NCBI RefSeq assembly: GCF_000380985.1
Contig: NZ_KB905695.1
Location: 310,001 to 374,000 of the forward strand
Source: Proteiniphilum acetatigenes DSM 18083
GTDB lineage: Bacteria; Bacteroidota; Bacteroidia; Bacteroidales; Dysgonomonadaceae
DNA: 64,000 bases
Reading direction: 5' to 3'
Position numbers and translations under genes: made by a program. This document shows positions 48,541 through 57,215 of the stretch, piece after piece (position 1 is the first letter of the stretch; every line of letters starts with the position of its first letter). The notes beneath the pieces are model-generated. The model was not told where the DNA came from and made no database searches. It saw only the letters and a program-made list of their open reading frames with translations.

Positions 48541-49455
48541 TTACTCTGATATTGTGTGTGTTGCAATAGGTGTAATATGTGTCCATACACCGCTTGTTTC
48601 AAACCGGGTACCGCTGCTGGTATTCTCGATGGTGAAAGTACAATTATAAACCCGTTTACAATAGGTGACTTCTCCTCTTAACTTTAGCGTGGAATAGGGT
48701 TGCACCAGGATTTTACTACCACCGGGGATATCTTTGATATACGGGGTTGTTGTAGGCCCCTCTCTATATAAGCATCTGTCCGTCCAGTATATCTTATTAT
48801 CTATAAGTAATTCCGGCATGCTGATCTCGATATTTTTTCCCTGAGTCCAATCGAATGCCCCGTAAACGTCGCTTTCGAAACTTGATGACTCTACTACATC
48901 CTCAAAAATATATCCGGTAGGTTCCCAAACAGCTTCCGAAGTATTATTGGTGAATGTTATGCTGCTACACCCTTCGTCGCTTACATATATTTCACGTTCC
49001 GTTTCTATTTCTTCGTATTCAGACTTCACTAATTCGTATTCCGCACCTGCCTGCTGAACAATAGAGACGTAGTCGCGATGGCTTCCATCATTTATATATA
49101 TGGCAAATTTACGTTCATTCGATACATCGAAATTCTCTTTTAAGGTAACTATTAATTTATTGTCTTCAGAGCGTTTTAAAGCCAGCCAGCCGTTTGCCGC
49201 TTCAATTGTTCCGTCTCCTAAGGTCAAGGGATTGCCCTCCTTGTCTAACATCACTTCATTTGAGGGCACGTACAGAACAGATTCAATATGCCAGTTATCC
49301 GTCAAAACGGGTATCTCAAGATTACCTCGGCCTGAAAGGTTCAAGTCTTTATATAAGGGAGATATTAACTCGATATTATCATTTTTATTGCATGAAACAA
49401 CTCCAAGAATGCAAACCACTGATAACACTCCGATCCAATTATGTATAACTTTCAT
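48541..49455 (-). CDS. Lipoprotein with BACON-like domain
   Basis: A 304-residue lipoprotein (ILGVVSC). The region around residues 60-140 (WLALKRSEDNKLIVTLKENF, RKFAIYINDGSHRDYVSIVQ) resembles a BACON domain, an Ig-like fold found in Bacteroidota surface proteins and thought to bind carbohydrates or mucin. The C-terminal half is beta-rich and unassigned. It is a single-gene unit facing the DUF2807 gene. Confidence 0.65.
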   Translation of the reverse strand: MKVIHNWIGVLSVVCILGVVSCNKNDNIELISPLYKDLNLSGRGNLEIPVLTDNWHIESVLYVPSNEVMLDKEGNPLTLGDGTIEAANGWLALKRSEDNKLIVTLKENFDVSNERKFAIYINDGSHRDYVSIVQQAGAEYELVKSEYEEIETEREIYVSDEGCSSITFTNNTSEAVWEPTGYIFEDVVESSSFESDVYGAFDWTQGKNIEISMPELLIDNKIYWTDRCLYREGPTTTPYIKDIPGGSKILVQPYSTLKLRGEVTYCKRVYNCTFTIENTSSGTRFETSGVWTHITPIATHTISE

Positions 49456-49588
49456 ACCGCTCCTTATTCCTTAATTCAACATCTGCGTATTGATGCAAAG
49501 TTAATTATTTTGATTGGAATATTGTTCTCTTAAAATCAAATTCGCTTTCAGGTTTTTTGGCTACTTCTTACTTGATATAGCTGAACTT

Positions 49589-50575
49589 TCAATCGTAGAT
49601 CCGGTTGGCAAAGAAGTTGAGTAACCCCCAGTTGAACCGGTACCAGCGCCTCGTGGCCCGCTGTTTACCACCAAACTGAAGCAGGAACCGTGAGCGGCCG
49701 GCATTTTTATTCAGAAAACTTACATCCATAAAATCGAAATAATGGAAACCCTTGTTTTCCGATATCTGCATCGCCTGATAAATAGTGAAAATTGTGGGAT
49801 AGAGTAACTTGTATCGTTTCGATTTGCCCCAATAGTAGAGACAATAGACCGTCTCTTTTTTCTCGAATCCCAGAATGGCGCCTCCGATAATTTTACCCTG
49901 ATAGCGGGCAAGCAATATTTTTCCTTTGCCTTGCCTTATGTAGTGACAGAAGAAATTCTCGAAATATTGGTAGGGTGGGAACCGGCGCGATATCTTTTTG
50001 TTGTTTGTATCACGGATCAGCTTGTACATCTCCGGTAACTTCTCTTCAGAGGTGAATTCCTCCATCACGACCCCCTTTTTTAATGCGTTATTGACCTGGT
50101 TCTTCCTGCTCTTCGAAAGCTGATCCCAGATTCTTCTCTTACGCTGGAGCGAGTTCCGGATATTGATCCATTTTACCGAATAGAATCCGTTTTCCCGAAA
50201 CCCCTTATAACCGAAAATAGCATTTCCTAGATTTTCATAACGGATGAAAAAAACCCGGTTACGTACCTCTTTTACCAGATGGGCAATAAGGGTATCGAAT
50301 ATCTCTATCTGAGGCAGTTTTTTTCTGAAGAAAGCCGGTTGTTGGGAGATGACGCATCTTTTAAATAGTTTACCTCTCAGGAAACGATTGATCCGCACAA
50401 TGACGGCAAACATGGCGGCTACCGGCACCTTATCCTCGAAAATAACAAGCATTAAAGGGGTATAGGCGGGACTGTTGCCGTACCAATCGAACGATGAAGG
50501 GCTGTGAAAAAAATTGATTTCTTCCATCGGAGGAAGATCCTCTTTACGATAATATGCTTTTACACTGTATCCCAT
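49589..50575 (-). CDS. FemAB-like GNAT-fold acyl/aminoacyltransferase
   Basis: A protein of 328 residues from the ATG at 50575 (MGYSVKAYYRKEDLP); the frame extends to a GTG at 50596. It has the FemAB/GNAT layout with RIWDQLSKSRKNQVNNALKK, GKILLARYQGKIIGGAILGF, VYCLYYWGKSKRYKLLYPT and FHYFDFMDVSF. Related proteins transfer amino acids to peptidoglycan precursors or acylate exopolysaccharides. The substrate cannot be told from sequence. It is divergent from the Tricorn-type gene. Confidence 0.75.
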   Translation of the reverse strand: MGYSVKAYYRKEDLPPMEEINFFHSPSSFDWYGNSPAYTPLMLVIFEDKVPVAAMFAVIVRINRFLRGKLFKRCVISQQPAFFRKKLPQIEIFDTLIAHLVKEVRNRVFFIRYENLGNAIFGYKGFRENGFYSVKWINIRNSLQRKRRIWDQLSKSRKNQVNNALKKGVVMEEFTSEEKLPEMYKLIRDTNNKKISRRFPPYQYFENFFCHYIRQGKGKILLARYQGKIIGGAILGFEKKETVYCLYYWGKSKRYKLLYPTIFTIYQAMQISENKGFHYFDFMDVSFLNKNAGRSRFLLQFGGKQRATRRWYRFNWGLLNFFANRIYD

Positions 50576-50711
50576 ATCTGTTTGAGTGCGCAACACGGAT
50601 CAATATTAAACAAAAATACTAAAAAAAACTAATATCACAATGTGATTGTCTCTTTTCGATAATCGCAGCCTGTTTGACACTATTATGGTTTTAGGTTTTA
50701 TAATTTTTATG

Positions 50712-50719
50712 TAATTTTG
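50712..50719 (+). promoter_or_regulatory. -7 promoter box (TAATTTTG) for the Tricorn-type gene
   Basis: TAATTTTG followed by CA matches TAnnTTTG, 64 bases before the ATG at 50783, in the divergent intergenic region. No exact -33 TTTG at 19-21 bases. Confidence 0.45.
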
Positions 50720-50782
50720 CAAATTAACGGTGTGTAAACGGTATGATACCGTCTGACCGCCCATGATCTAATAAATATTTCA

Positions 50783-53700
50783 ATGAGAAAAATCCTGCTT
50801 TCTTCCTTGCTTTTACTGGCTGTTTTTTGGCTGCATGCCCAGGAAGCCCCTCTCTGGCTCCGTAATAGTGTGATCTCCCCGGACGGTGCCACCGTGGCGT
50901 TTACTTACAAAGGGGATATATTTACCGTGCCGGTTTCCGGCGGAAAAGCTACACAAGTGACTTCACATGCATCTTACGATACCCGCCCGGTCTGGTCGTC
51001 AAAGGGTGATAAACTGGCTTTTGCTTCCAACCGTGAAGGGAATTTCGATGTATATGTGGTTACACTCCAAACCGGACAGACCAAACGCATCACTTCCCAT
51101 TCCAATAACGAATATCCCGAAGGGTTTCAAAACGACACAACCGTACTGTTCAGCACCTTTATCCAGCCGGCACAGGAAAGCCAGCAATTCCCGATTGGAT
51201 TGTTTAACCAGATTTATACTGTGTCATTGAATGGGGATCGGCCACAGATGATTTCTCCGACTCATATGGAGGATATTGCCCGGCACGGGGATTTATGGCT
51301 TTATACCGACAGGAAAGGTTATGAGGATGCATGGAGGAAGCACCATACCTCGTCCATCACCCGTGATGTGTGGTTGTATGACAGCAAAAAGAAGATGCAC
51401 CGGAAACTGACCGGTTTTAAAGGTGAAAACCGCAATGGTGTCTGGTCGTCCGACGGGAATAGTTTCTATTACCTGAGCGAGCAGGACGGAACGTTCAACG
51501 TATACCGTGCCGGTCTTGAAGGAGACGTACCGGTTCAGTTGACACACTTCAAGGATCATCCCGTACGTTTTTTATCAGCCGATAAAAGTGACAATCTCTG
51601 CTTTTCTTTTAACGGGGAGTTGTACTATATGAAAAAGGGTGAAAAACCCCGTAAAATAGATGTCCGTATCGTTTCCGACAATTTTGAAAGGGACATGGTT
51701 CCCCAGACCCTTACCACCGGCGCAAGAAGTATCGCCGTCTCACCCAACGGAAAGGAGATCGCCTTTATTGCCCGCGGTGATGTGTTTGTCACTTCCATCG
51801 AGTTCAATACCACGAAACGTATTACCGATACCCCTGAACAGGAGCGTGATGTGGACTTTAGTCCCGATGGACGTTCACTCGTTTACTCAGCCGAACGTGG
51901 CAATACCTGGAATATCTATCGTACCGAATTGGTACGGAAAGAAGACAAATATTTCTGTTATGCCCGCGAACTGAAAGAGACAAAGCTGACCGACACCGAC
52001 GCTCCTTCGTTCCAGCCGCTGTTCTCTCCCGACGGGAAAGAGATCGCTTATCTGGAAGACCGTTCCGCGATTTATGTGCTCAATCTGGAAAGCAAGAAGT
52101 CGCGAAAGGTGATGGATGCCAAATACAATTATTCCTACAGCGATGGTGACCAGTGGTTCCAGTGGTCGCCCGACAGCAAATGGCTTCTCTCGGATTATAT
52201 AGATACCGGTGGTTGGAATAACAAGGATGTGGCATTGATAAAAGCTGATGGAAGCGGAGAGACGACCAACCTCACGCTCAGCGGTTATACCGACGTACGA
52301 GCCAAATGGGTGCTGGAAGGTAAGGCGATCCTGTTCTTCTCCGACCGGGCCGGATATCGCAGCCACGGCAGTTGGGGAGCACATCGCGATGCCTATCTGA
52401 TGTTCCTTACTCCCGACGCTTACGATGATTTCCGGATGGACAAAGAGGAGCGGGCGCTGAAGAAAGAGATGGAAAAAGAGGCGAAGGATAAAGATAAGAA
52501 GTCTGAAAACAAGGAGAAAAAAGGAGATAAGGATGCAAAAGATGAATCGAATGCGGATAAGGATTCAACCAAAACTGTGGAACCGCTCGTTTTCGATCTT
52601 GATAACCGCCGTCACAGGGTGGTACGCCTGACGCGCCACTCTTCCAATTTGTCCGATGCATACCTGAACAAGGATGGATCCAAACTCTACTATCTTGCCA
52701 GTTTTGAGAAAGGAGTCGACTTATGGGAACAGGATTTCCTTGAAAACACGACCAAACTGTTAAGCAAAGATGTAGGCTATGGTTTATTGCTTCCGGACAA
52801 AGAGGAAAAGAACCTGTACCTGGTATCGCAGGGAAAGATAAAGAAGATAGAGAACGGGAAAGTGACCGAAGTATCGTTTTCCGCCCCCTTTAACTACCGC
52901 GGTGCAGCGGAAAGGGCCTATATCTTCGATCATGCGTGGAAGCAGGTAAAGGATAAATTCTACGATAAGGAATTACACGGTGTGGACTGGAAGATGTATG
53001 GAGAAACATACCGCAGATTTTTGCCACATATCGATAATAATTTCGATTTTGCGGAAATGCTGTCGGAGATGCTGGGTGAACTGAATGCATCGCATACGGG
53101 TGCCCGTTATTCGCCTCCCCGGAGTAGCTGGCAGACAGCTACCCTGGGTGTATTCTGGGATGATACCCATAAAGGAGACGGTTTGAAGATCAAAGAGATC
53201 ATGAAAGGAAGCCCTCTTATCAAGGCGAATACGAAATTGAAGGCGGGTGTGGTCATAGAGAAGATCGACGGGGAACCGGTGGAAGCGGGAAAGACCTGGT
53301 GGCATTTGCTCGACGGAAAGGCAGGTAAACATGTCATCATCACTGCTTATACACCCGGCGAAGGAGACCGGTTCGAAGAAATCGTGAAACCTATTACTTA
53401 CGGAGAGGAGAACGAATTGTTATATAACCGCTGGGTGGAACAGCGGGAAGAATTGACTGAAAAATATTCCGGCGGACGCATTGGCTATATCCATATCCGC
53501 GGAATGAACAGCAGCAGTTTCAGGGATGTTTATCAGAATCTGCTCGGGAAATACCGTAATAAAGAGGCCGTAGTGGTAGATACCCGCTTCAATGGAGGAG
53601 GATGGCTACACGATGATCTGGCGACTCTCCTGAGCGGGAAGGAGTACCAACGATTTACACCCCGTGGAGAGTATATCGGCAGTGATCCTTTCAACAAATG

Positions 53701-54049
53701 GAACAAGCCTTCCATTGTGCTGATGGGAGAGAGCAACTACTCCAACGCACACGGATTCCCCTGGGTCTATAAAGAGTTAGGGATCGGAAAACTGGTGGGT
53801 GCCCCCGTGCCGGGAACCATGACTGCCGTATGGTGGGAGACGCAGGTCGATCCATCGCTGGTATTCGGCATCCCGCAGGTGACTGTGGTGGATACGAAAG
53901 GCACCGTGATGGAAAACAATCAACTGGAACCTGATGTGAAGGTATATAATTCTCCGGAATCGCTGCTGAGTGATGATGACCTGCAACTGAAACGGGCAGT
54001 GGAGGAACTATTGAAAAGTGAAGAATTAATAGTTAAAAGTGAAAAATAA
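50783..54049 (+). CDS. Tricorn-type S41 peptidase (exported)
   Basis: A 1088-residue protease with a signal peptide (SSLLLLAVFWLHAQ), unlike archaeal Tricorn, so it acts in the periplasm. Two TolB-like propellers (SVISPDGATVAFTYKGDIFT, KLAFASNREGNFDVYVV) cover about residues 25-540. A Lys/Glu/Asp-rich linker (about 550-595) is followed by the helical C1 part, a PDZ domain (GLKIKEIMKGSPL) and the S41 core. The Tricorn catalytic set is present: Ser770-His771 (NASHTGARY), Ser987 (SNYSNAHGFP) and Glu1049 (NNQLEPDVKVY). The last residues (LLKSEELIVKSEK) are encoded by the word-repeat DNA that continues downstream. Confidence 0.92.
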   Translation: MRKILLSSLLLLAVFWLHAQEAPLWLRNSVISPDGATVAFTYKGDIFTVPVSGGKATQVTSHASYDTRPVWSSKGDKLAFASNREGNFDVYVVTLQTGQTKRITSHSNNEYPEGFQNDTTVLFSTFIQPAQESQQFPIGLFNQIYTVSLNGDRPQMISPTHMEDIARHGDLWLYTDRKGYEDAWRKHHTSSITRDVWLYDSKKKMHRKLTGFKGENRNGVWSSDGNSFYYLSEQDGTFNVYRAGLEGDVPVQLTHFKDHPVRFLSADKSDNLCFSFNGELYYMKKGEKPRKIDVRIVSDNFERDMVPQTLTTGARSIAVSPNGKEIAFIARGDVFVTSIEFNTTKRITDTPEQERDVDFSPDGRSLVYSAERGNTWNIYRTELVRKEDKYFCYARELKETKLTDTDAPSFQPLFSPDGKEIAYLEDRSAIYVLNLESKKSRKVMDAKYNYSYSDGDQWFQWSPDSKWLLSDYIDTGGWNNKDVALIKADGSGETTNLTLSGYTDVRAKWVLEGKAILFFSDRAGYRSHGSWGAHRDAYLMFLTPDAYDDFRMDKEERALKKEMEKEAKDKDKKSENKEKKGDKDAKDESNADKDSTKTVEPLVFDLDNRRHRVVRLTRHSSNLSDAYLNKDGSKLYYLASFEKGVDLWEQDFLENTTKLLSKDVGYGLLLPDKEEKNLYLVSQGKIKKIENGKVTEVSFSAPFNYRGAAERAYIFDHAWKQVKDKFYDKELHGVDWKMYGETYRRFLPHIDNNFDFAEMLSEMLGELNASHTGARYSPPRSSWQTATLGVFWDDTHKGDGLKIKEIMKGSPLIKANTKLKAGVVIEKIDGEPVEAGKTWWHLLDGKAGKHVIITAYTPGEGDRFEEIVKPITYGEENELLYNRWVEQREELTEKYSGGRIGYIHIRGMNSSSFRDVYQNLLGKYRNKEAVVVDTRFNGGGWLHDDLATLLSGKEYQRFTPRGEYIGSDPFNKWNKPSIVLMGESNYSNAHGFPWVYKELGIGKLVGAPVPGTMTAVWWETQVDPSLVFGIPQVTVVDTKGTVMENNQLEPDVKVYNSPESLLSDDDLQLKRAVEELLKSEELIVKSEK

Positions 54050-54180
54050 AAATGCCTGGGAGTCGAGATCGGAAGATTGGGAGATAAGGAGATTGGGAGA
54101 TAAGGAGATTGGGAGAATGAGGAGGTATGGAAGATCGATAATTAGTAATTTGTAATTGATAATTAGTAATTTGATAAAAT
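54001..54180 (+). repeat. Composite word-like repeat tract upstream of galE
   Basis: From the end of the Tricorn-type gene the DNA consists of short degenerate words: AAAAGTGAAGAATTAA and AAAAGTGAAAAAT, then repeated GGAGATTGGGAGATAA units (54078-54115), then AATTAGTAATT copies (54139-54170), ending 4 bases before the galE ATG. The order and words match the tract at 63415-63650 read on its own strand. The first words overlap the coding end of the protease. Confidence 0.75.
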
Positions 54181-54183
54181 ATT

Positions 54184-55215
54184 ATGGCAAAAAAAATTCT
54201 TGTAACAGGAGGAACCGGATATATCGGTTCTCATACCGTGGTCGAACTGCAACAGGCCGGGTACGAAGTGGTGATTATAGATAATCTATCCAATTCCAAT
54301 GCCGATGTATTGGAAGGCATCACCCGCATTACCGGAAAACGCCCTGTTTTCGATAAACTCGATTGTACCGACTTTGAGGCGATGAAGGCATTATTCCGGA
54401 AATATACCTTCGACGGTATCATCCATTTTGCAGCCAGCAAGGCGGTAGGAGAATCGGTGGAAAAACCGTTGATGTATTATCGCAACAACATAGTGTCGTT
54501 GATTAACCTGTTGGAATTGATGCCGCTGCATAATGTGAAAGGGATCGTGTTCTCTTCTTCATGTACCGTTTATGGAGAACCTGATACAAATCCGATCGAT
54601 GAGAATGCCCCTGTCAAACCGGCCACATCACCCTACGGAAATACCAAGCAGATCAACGAAGAGATCATCCGCGACTTTGTACATTCGGGCGCTCCTATCA
54701 AGAGTATCATTCTTCGTTACTTTAATCCTATCGGCGCTCATCCGTCGGCCGAGATCGGGGAATTACCTTTAGGTGTACCGCAGAACTTAGTGCCTTATAT
54801 CACGCAGACAGGGATCGGCATACGCCAGCAACTAAGCGTATTCGGCGACGATTATAATACTCCCGACGGCTCCTGTATCCGTGATTTCATCAACGTGGTG
54901 GATCTGGCTAAAGCACATGTCATCGCTATTGAACGGATGCTCGAAGACAAGTCGGATGAGAAGGTGGAGATATTTAATCTGGGGACCGGAACCGGCCTTT
55001 CCGTACTGGAGCTGATCAAAGTATTCGAAAAAGTGTCGGGGAAGCCTTTGAATTATAAGATTGTCGGACGAAGGGAAGGTGACATCGAGCAGATCTGGGC
55101 TCAACCCGATAAAGCCAATAACGTGCTGGGCTGGAAAGCAGTAGAAACTATTGAGGATACTATGGCTTCGGCCTGGAAATGGCAGCAGCGTCTCCGGGAA
55201 AAAGGGACGATGTAA
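54184..55215 (+). CDS. galE: UDP-glucose 4-epimerase
   Basis: A 343-residue cytosolic enzyme that interconverts UDP-galactose and UDP-glucose. It has the N-terminal NAD-binding motif TGGTGYIGSH, the VVIIDNLSNSN signature, SSSCTVYGEP with the catalytic Ser/Thr, Y-x3-K (PYGNTK, Tyr151/Lys155), RYFNPIGAHPS and GSCIRDFINVVDLAKAH. It can complete galactose use for the locus at 1-24810, and also supplies UDP-galactose for glycan synthesis. A strong terminator follows at 55240. Confidence 0.97.
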   Translation: MAKKILVTGGTGYIGSHTVVELQQAGYEVVIIDNLSNSNADVLEGITRITGKRPVFDKLDCTDFEAMKALFRKYTFDGIIHFAASKAVGESVEKPLMYYRNNIVSLINLLELMPLHNVKGIVFSSSCTVYGEPDTNPIDENAPVKPATSPYGNTKQINEEIIRDFVHSGAPIKSIILRYFNPIGAHPSAEIGELPLGVPQNLVPYITQTGIGIRQQLSVFGDDYNTPDGSCIRDFINVVDLAKAHVIAIERMLEDKSDEKVEIFNLGTGTGLSVLELIKVFEKVSGKPLNYKIVGRREGDIEQIWAQPDKANNVLGWKAVETIEDTMASAWKWQQRLREKGTM

Positions 55216-55239
55216 TAGTTTTCCGGACAAAAGGAATGC

Positions 55240-55284
55240 AAAAGAGGGTGCACTTCACAGATGCAATGTGATTCACCCTCTTTT
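55240..55284 (+). terminator. Intrinsic terminator after galE
   Basis: AAAAGAGGGTG (55240-55250) pairs with CACCCTCTTTT (55274-55284) over 11 base pairs, starting 24 bases after the galE stop. It can also serve the convergent gene at 55307, since the left arm read on the other strand ends in TTTT. Confidence 0.82.
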
Positions 55285-55306
55285 CATTGTTTTGAGTGCT
55301 AAATGC

Positions 55307-55528
55307 TTAGAAATAGTATTCTACTACAAGATAAAACTGCTCGTTGCTATCATCAATTGAAGAATCGATCTCGATCTTATTTTCACGCGCCAGCCAACCG
55401 ATGGCGGTATAGACCTCTTTTTCCGATAACCCGGAGGCCTTAGATAGCTTCGGTATGTCCCACTTTTGGTAGTCATTCAGCAGGTTCCATATAATGCCTG
55501 CATTGATTCCGATCACTTTCTTATTCAT
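55307..55528 (-). CDS. Small winged helix-turn-helix protein (DUF2582-like)
   Basis: A 73-residue protein that is almost entirely one winged-helix domain: GIIWNLLNDYQKWDIPKLSK, ASGLSEKEVYTAIGWLAREN and a C-terminal beta-wing (KIEIDSSIDDSNEQFYLVV). It matches the small winged-helix family DUF2582 (PF10771) common in Bacteroidota. DNA binding is likely but no target is known. Confidence 0.8.
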   Translation of the reverse strand: MNKKVIGINAGIIWNLLNDYQKWDIPKLSKASGLSEKEVYTAIGWLARENKIEIDSSIDDSNEQFYLVVEYYF

Positions 55529-55606
55529 AGTGGTACCTGTTTAAAAGGATTACCTTTCAAACGTTTTTCGAAACAGTTTTGTTCTTATTCGAATAAGTAA
55601 AATTAT

Positions 55607-56443
55607 TTAAAAAGAGAGGAACAGAATCAGGTAGAGAAAAACGGCAGGGACTGCCACTAAAAGACTATCGATCCGGTCGAGTATACCGCCATGCCCGGGA
55701 ATGAGGTCACCGGCATCTTTTACATTGCAAGTCCGCTTGATAAGCGACTCAAACAGATCGCCCAGCGTTCCGAACAGGGAGACCACTACGGCTAATCCCA
55801 TCCAGAAAGCGACGGAAAAGCCGGGATAGAGCCGGGCGAAGATCAGGGAGGCAAGCATAGTGAACAGGATACCTGCAATAAAACCCTCTATCGATTTTTT
55901 TGGTGAGATATGTTCTATCAACTTATGCTTGCCGATCAACGATCCTATGAAATAAGCAGCCGTATCGTTCACCCACAGGAACACAAAGAGAGCCAGTACC
56001 GGAACCCAATCGTACTCATTGCCTGCAACATTGGGAGAATAGGAAATGAACATGAGCAGGCTCAACGGCATGGTAATATAGACCTGTCCGAAAACCGAAT
56101 AGATGATACCATGAAGGATATCATGTCTGCGCAGGAAAATGGCTGAGGCAATCAGTATAAGCAGGTAGATAAGGATGCAGACGGGTAGGAGGTAGGTATA
56201 GATACCTTCGAGATAGAGAAAGACCGATATAAAAATGATAATTCCTAACAAAATATTGAATATCTTGCTGATGGCGTGTGAGGTGTCTTTCTCAACCATG
56301 CGGTAAAACTCAAACAGTCCGGAACCCAGTATGGCTCCGAAAACGGCAAGGAACGAAAACCGGCCTCCCAGCAGACCCAAAAGTATAACCAGGATATAAA
56401 TGATGCCGGCTCCCGCACGGGTAGAGATATCTTTTATGTTCAA
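55607..56443 (-). CDS. cdsA: Phosphatidate cytidylyltransferase
   Basis: A 278-residue membrane enzyme that makes CDP-diacylglycerol from phosphatidic acid and CTP, downstream of PlsC in phospholipid synthesis. It has about eight membrane helices and the C-terminal signature DAGDLIPGHGGILDRIDSL preceded by SLFGTLGDLFESLIKRTCNV. The reading frame is closed upstream by a TAA, and the start is a TTG at 56443 preceded by AGGAAAA, giving the normal length. It follows the DUF5606 gene by 90 bases. Confidence 0.95.
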   Translation of the reverse strand: MNIKDISTRAGAGIIYILVILLGLLGGRFSFLAVFGAILGSGLFEFYRMVEKDTSHAISKIFNILLGIIIFISVFLYLEGIYTYLLPVCILIYLLILIASAIFLRRHDILHGIIYSVFGQVYITMPLSLLMFISYSPNVAGNEYDWVPVLALFVFLWVNDTAAYFIGSLIGKHKLIEHISPKKSIEGFIAGILFTMLASLIFARLYPGFSVAFWMGLAVVVSLFGTLGDLFESLIKRTCNVKDAGDLIPGHGGILDRIDSLLVAVPAVFLYLILFLSF

Positions 56444-56533
56444 TTTTCCTTATGATTTTAAGACTTGCCAAAGATACGGTTTTCTTTCTTTATAGAAACA
56501 AGGAACTTTACTACAAAATCCGGAATAGGAGAA

Positions 56534-56977
56534 TTATTTTTCTCCTTCTTTTGTTTCAGATTCATCAGAAGCACTCTCCTCTGTTTTTTCCGCTTCTTCC
56601 AGGTCGATATTGTGCTCTGTCAAAATATTATACCAGGAAATTATTTTTTTTACATCACCCGCATAGACGCTGTCCCGGCTGTAATCGGGCAGTACCTCAC
56701 CCAGATATGTAAACAACTCTTTGCCGGACGCTTTGGATCCCAGGGATACCTGTTTGCCTCCCTCTTTTTCTTTTATTTTTTTCAATACCTCCCGCAACGG
56801 AGTATCCCCACTTTGGGTATATATGGATACATCACTCAGGGCTACCACCTTTTCCTGTGCATATACAGGAACACGTTTTCCATCGGCAAGCGATTCAACG
56901 ATATTCATATTTTTATTGGTGGAGATGAGTTTATATAAGCCTGGACGGCCGGTGATAGATAATATTTCGGACAACAT
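56534..56977 (-). CDS. DUF5606 family protein
   Basis: A 147-residue cytosolic protein starting MLSEILSITGRPGLYKLIST, with VVALSDVSIYTQSGDTPLRE and GKELFTYLGEVLPDYSRDSV, typical of DUF5606, and an acidic low-complexity tail (EEAEKTEESASDESETKEGE). The family is restricted to Bacteroidota and often lies near phospholipid or cell-envelope genes, as here before cdsA. The function is unknown. A consensus promoter is found upstream at 57020. Confidence 0.85.
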   Translation of the reverse strand: MLSEILSITGRPGLYKLISTNKNMNIVESLADGKRVPVYAQEKVVALSDVSIYTQSGDTPLREVLKKIKEKEGGKQVSLGSKASGKELFTYLGEVLPDYSRDSVYAGDVKKIISWYNILTEHNIDLEEAEKTEESASDESETKEGEK

Positions 56978-57019
56978 AATTAATTTCTGTTTAGCAACCG
57001 GGTTTAATTTTTAACGGTG

Positions 57020-57051
57020 CAAAAATACGGAGTCCGCGCCACATTCGCAAA
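57020..57051 (-). promoter_or_regulatory. Consensus promoter (TTTG-N20-TATTTTTG) for DUF5606-cdsA
   Basis: On the minus strand TTTG (57051-57048) and TATTTTTG (57027-57020) are 20 bases apart, an ideal match to the Bacteroidetes promoter. The start site would be near 57013, giving a leader of about 35 nt before the ATG at 56977. Confidence 0.65.
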
Positions 57052-57102
57052 CTTTTTCCCAAAAAGAGAATTTGTTTCGGAAAAATAAGTTACTTTCGTG
57101 AA

Positions 57103-57203
57103 ATGCGCTTCGCGCGTAGTGTGTTTTACACGATAGTGCCTTCGGCGATAATGTGCTTCGTGTGATAGTGCGCTTTGCGCGATAATATATGCTTTGACCG
57201 ATA
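57103..57203 (+). repeat. Tandem array of 16-17-base mini-hairpins
   Basis: Five clear units and one degenerate unit follow the pattern [AG]TG-stem-TT[CT]-stem-GATA. Stems: GCGC/GCGC (57105), GTGT/ACAC (57121), GCC/GGC (57138), GTGC/GTGT with wobble pairs (57153) and GCGC/GCGC (57170). The loop is TTC or TTT each time. The stem letters change from unit to unit while pairing is mostly kept, so the structure rather than the sequence seems to be conserved. The array ends 13 bases before the ATG at 57216 and lies in the 5' region of the lactonase-type gene. Confidence 0.75.
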
Positions 57204-57215
57204 AATGTAAGAAAG

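Noticed and set aside
56465-56938. 157-codon plus-strand ORF, hydrophobic
   Set aside because: Antisense to DUF5606; the Phe-rich sequence comes from reading Lys/Glu codons backwards.
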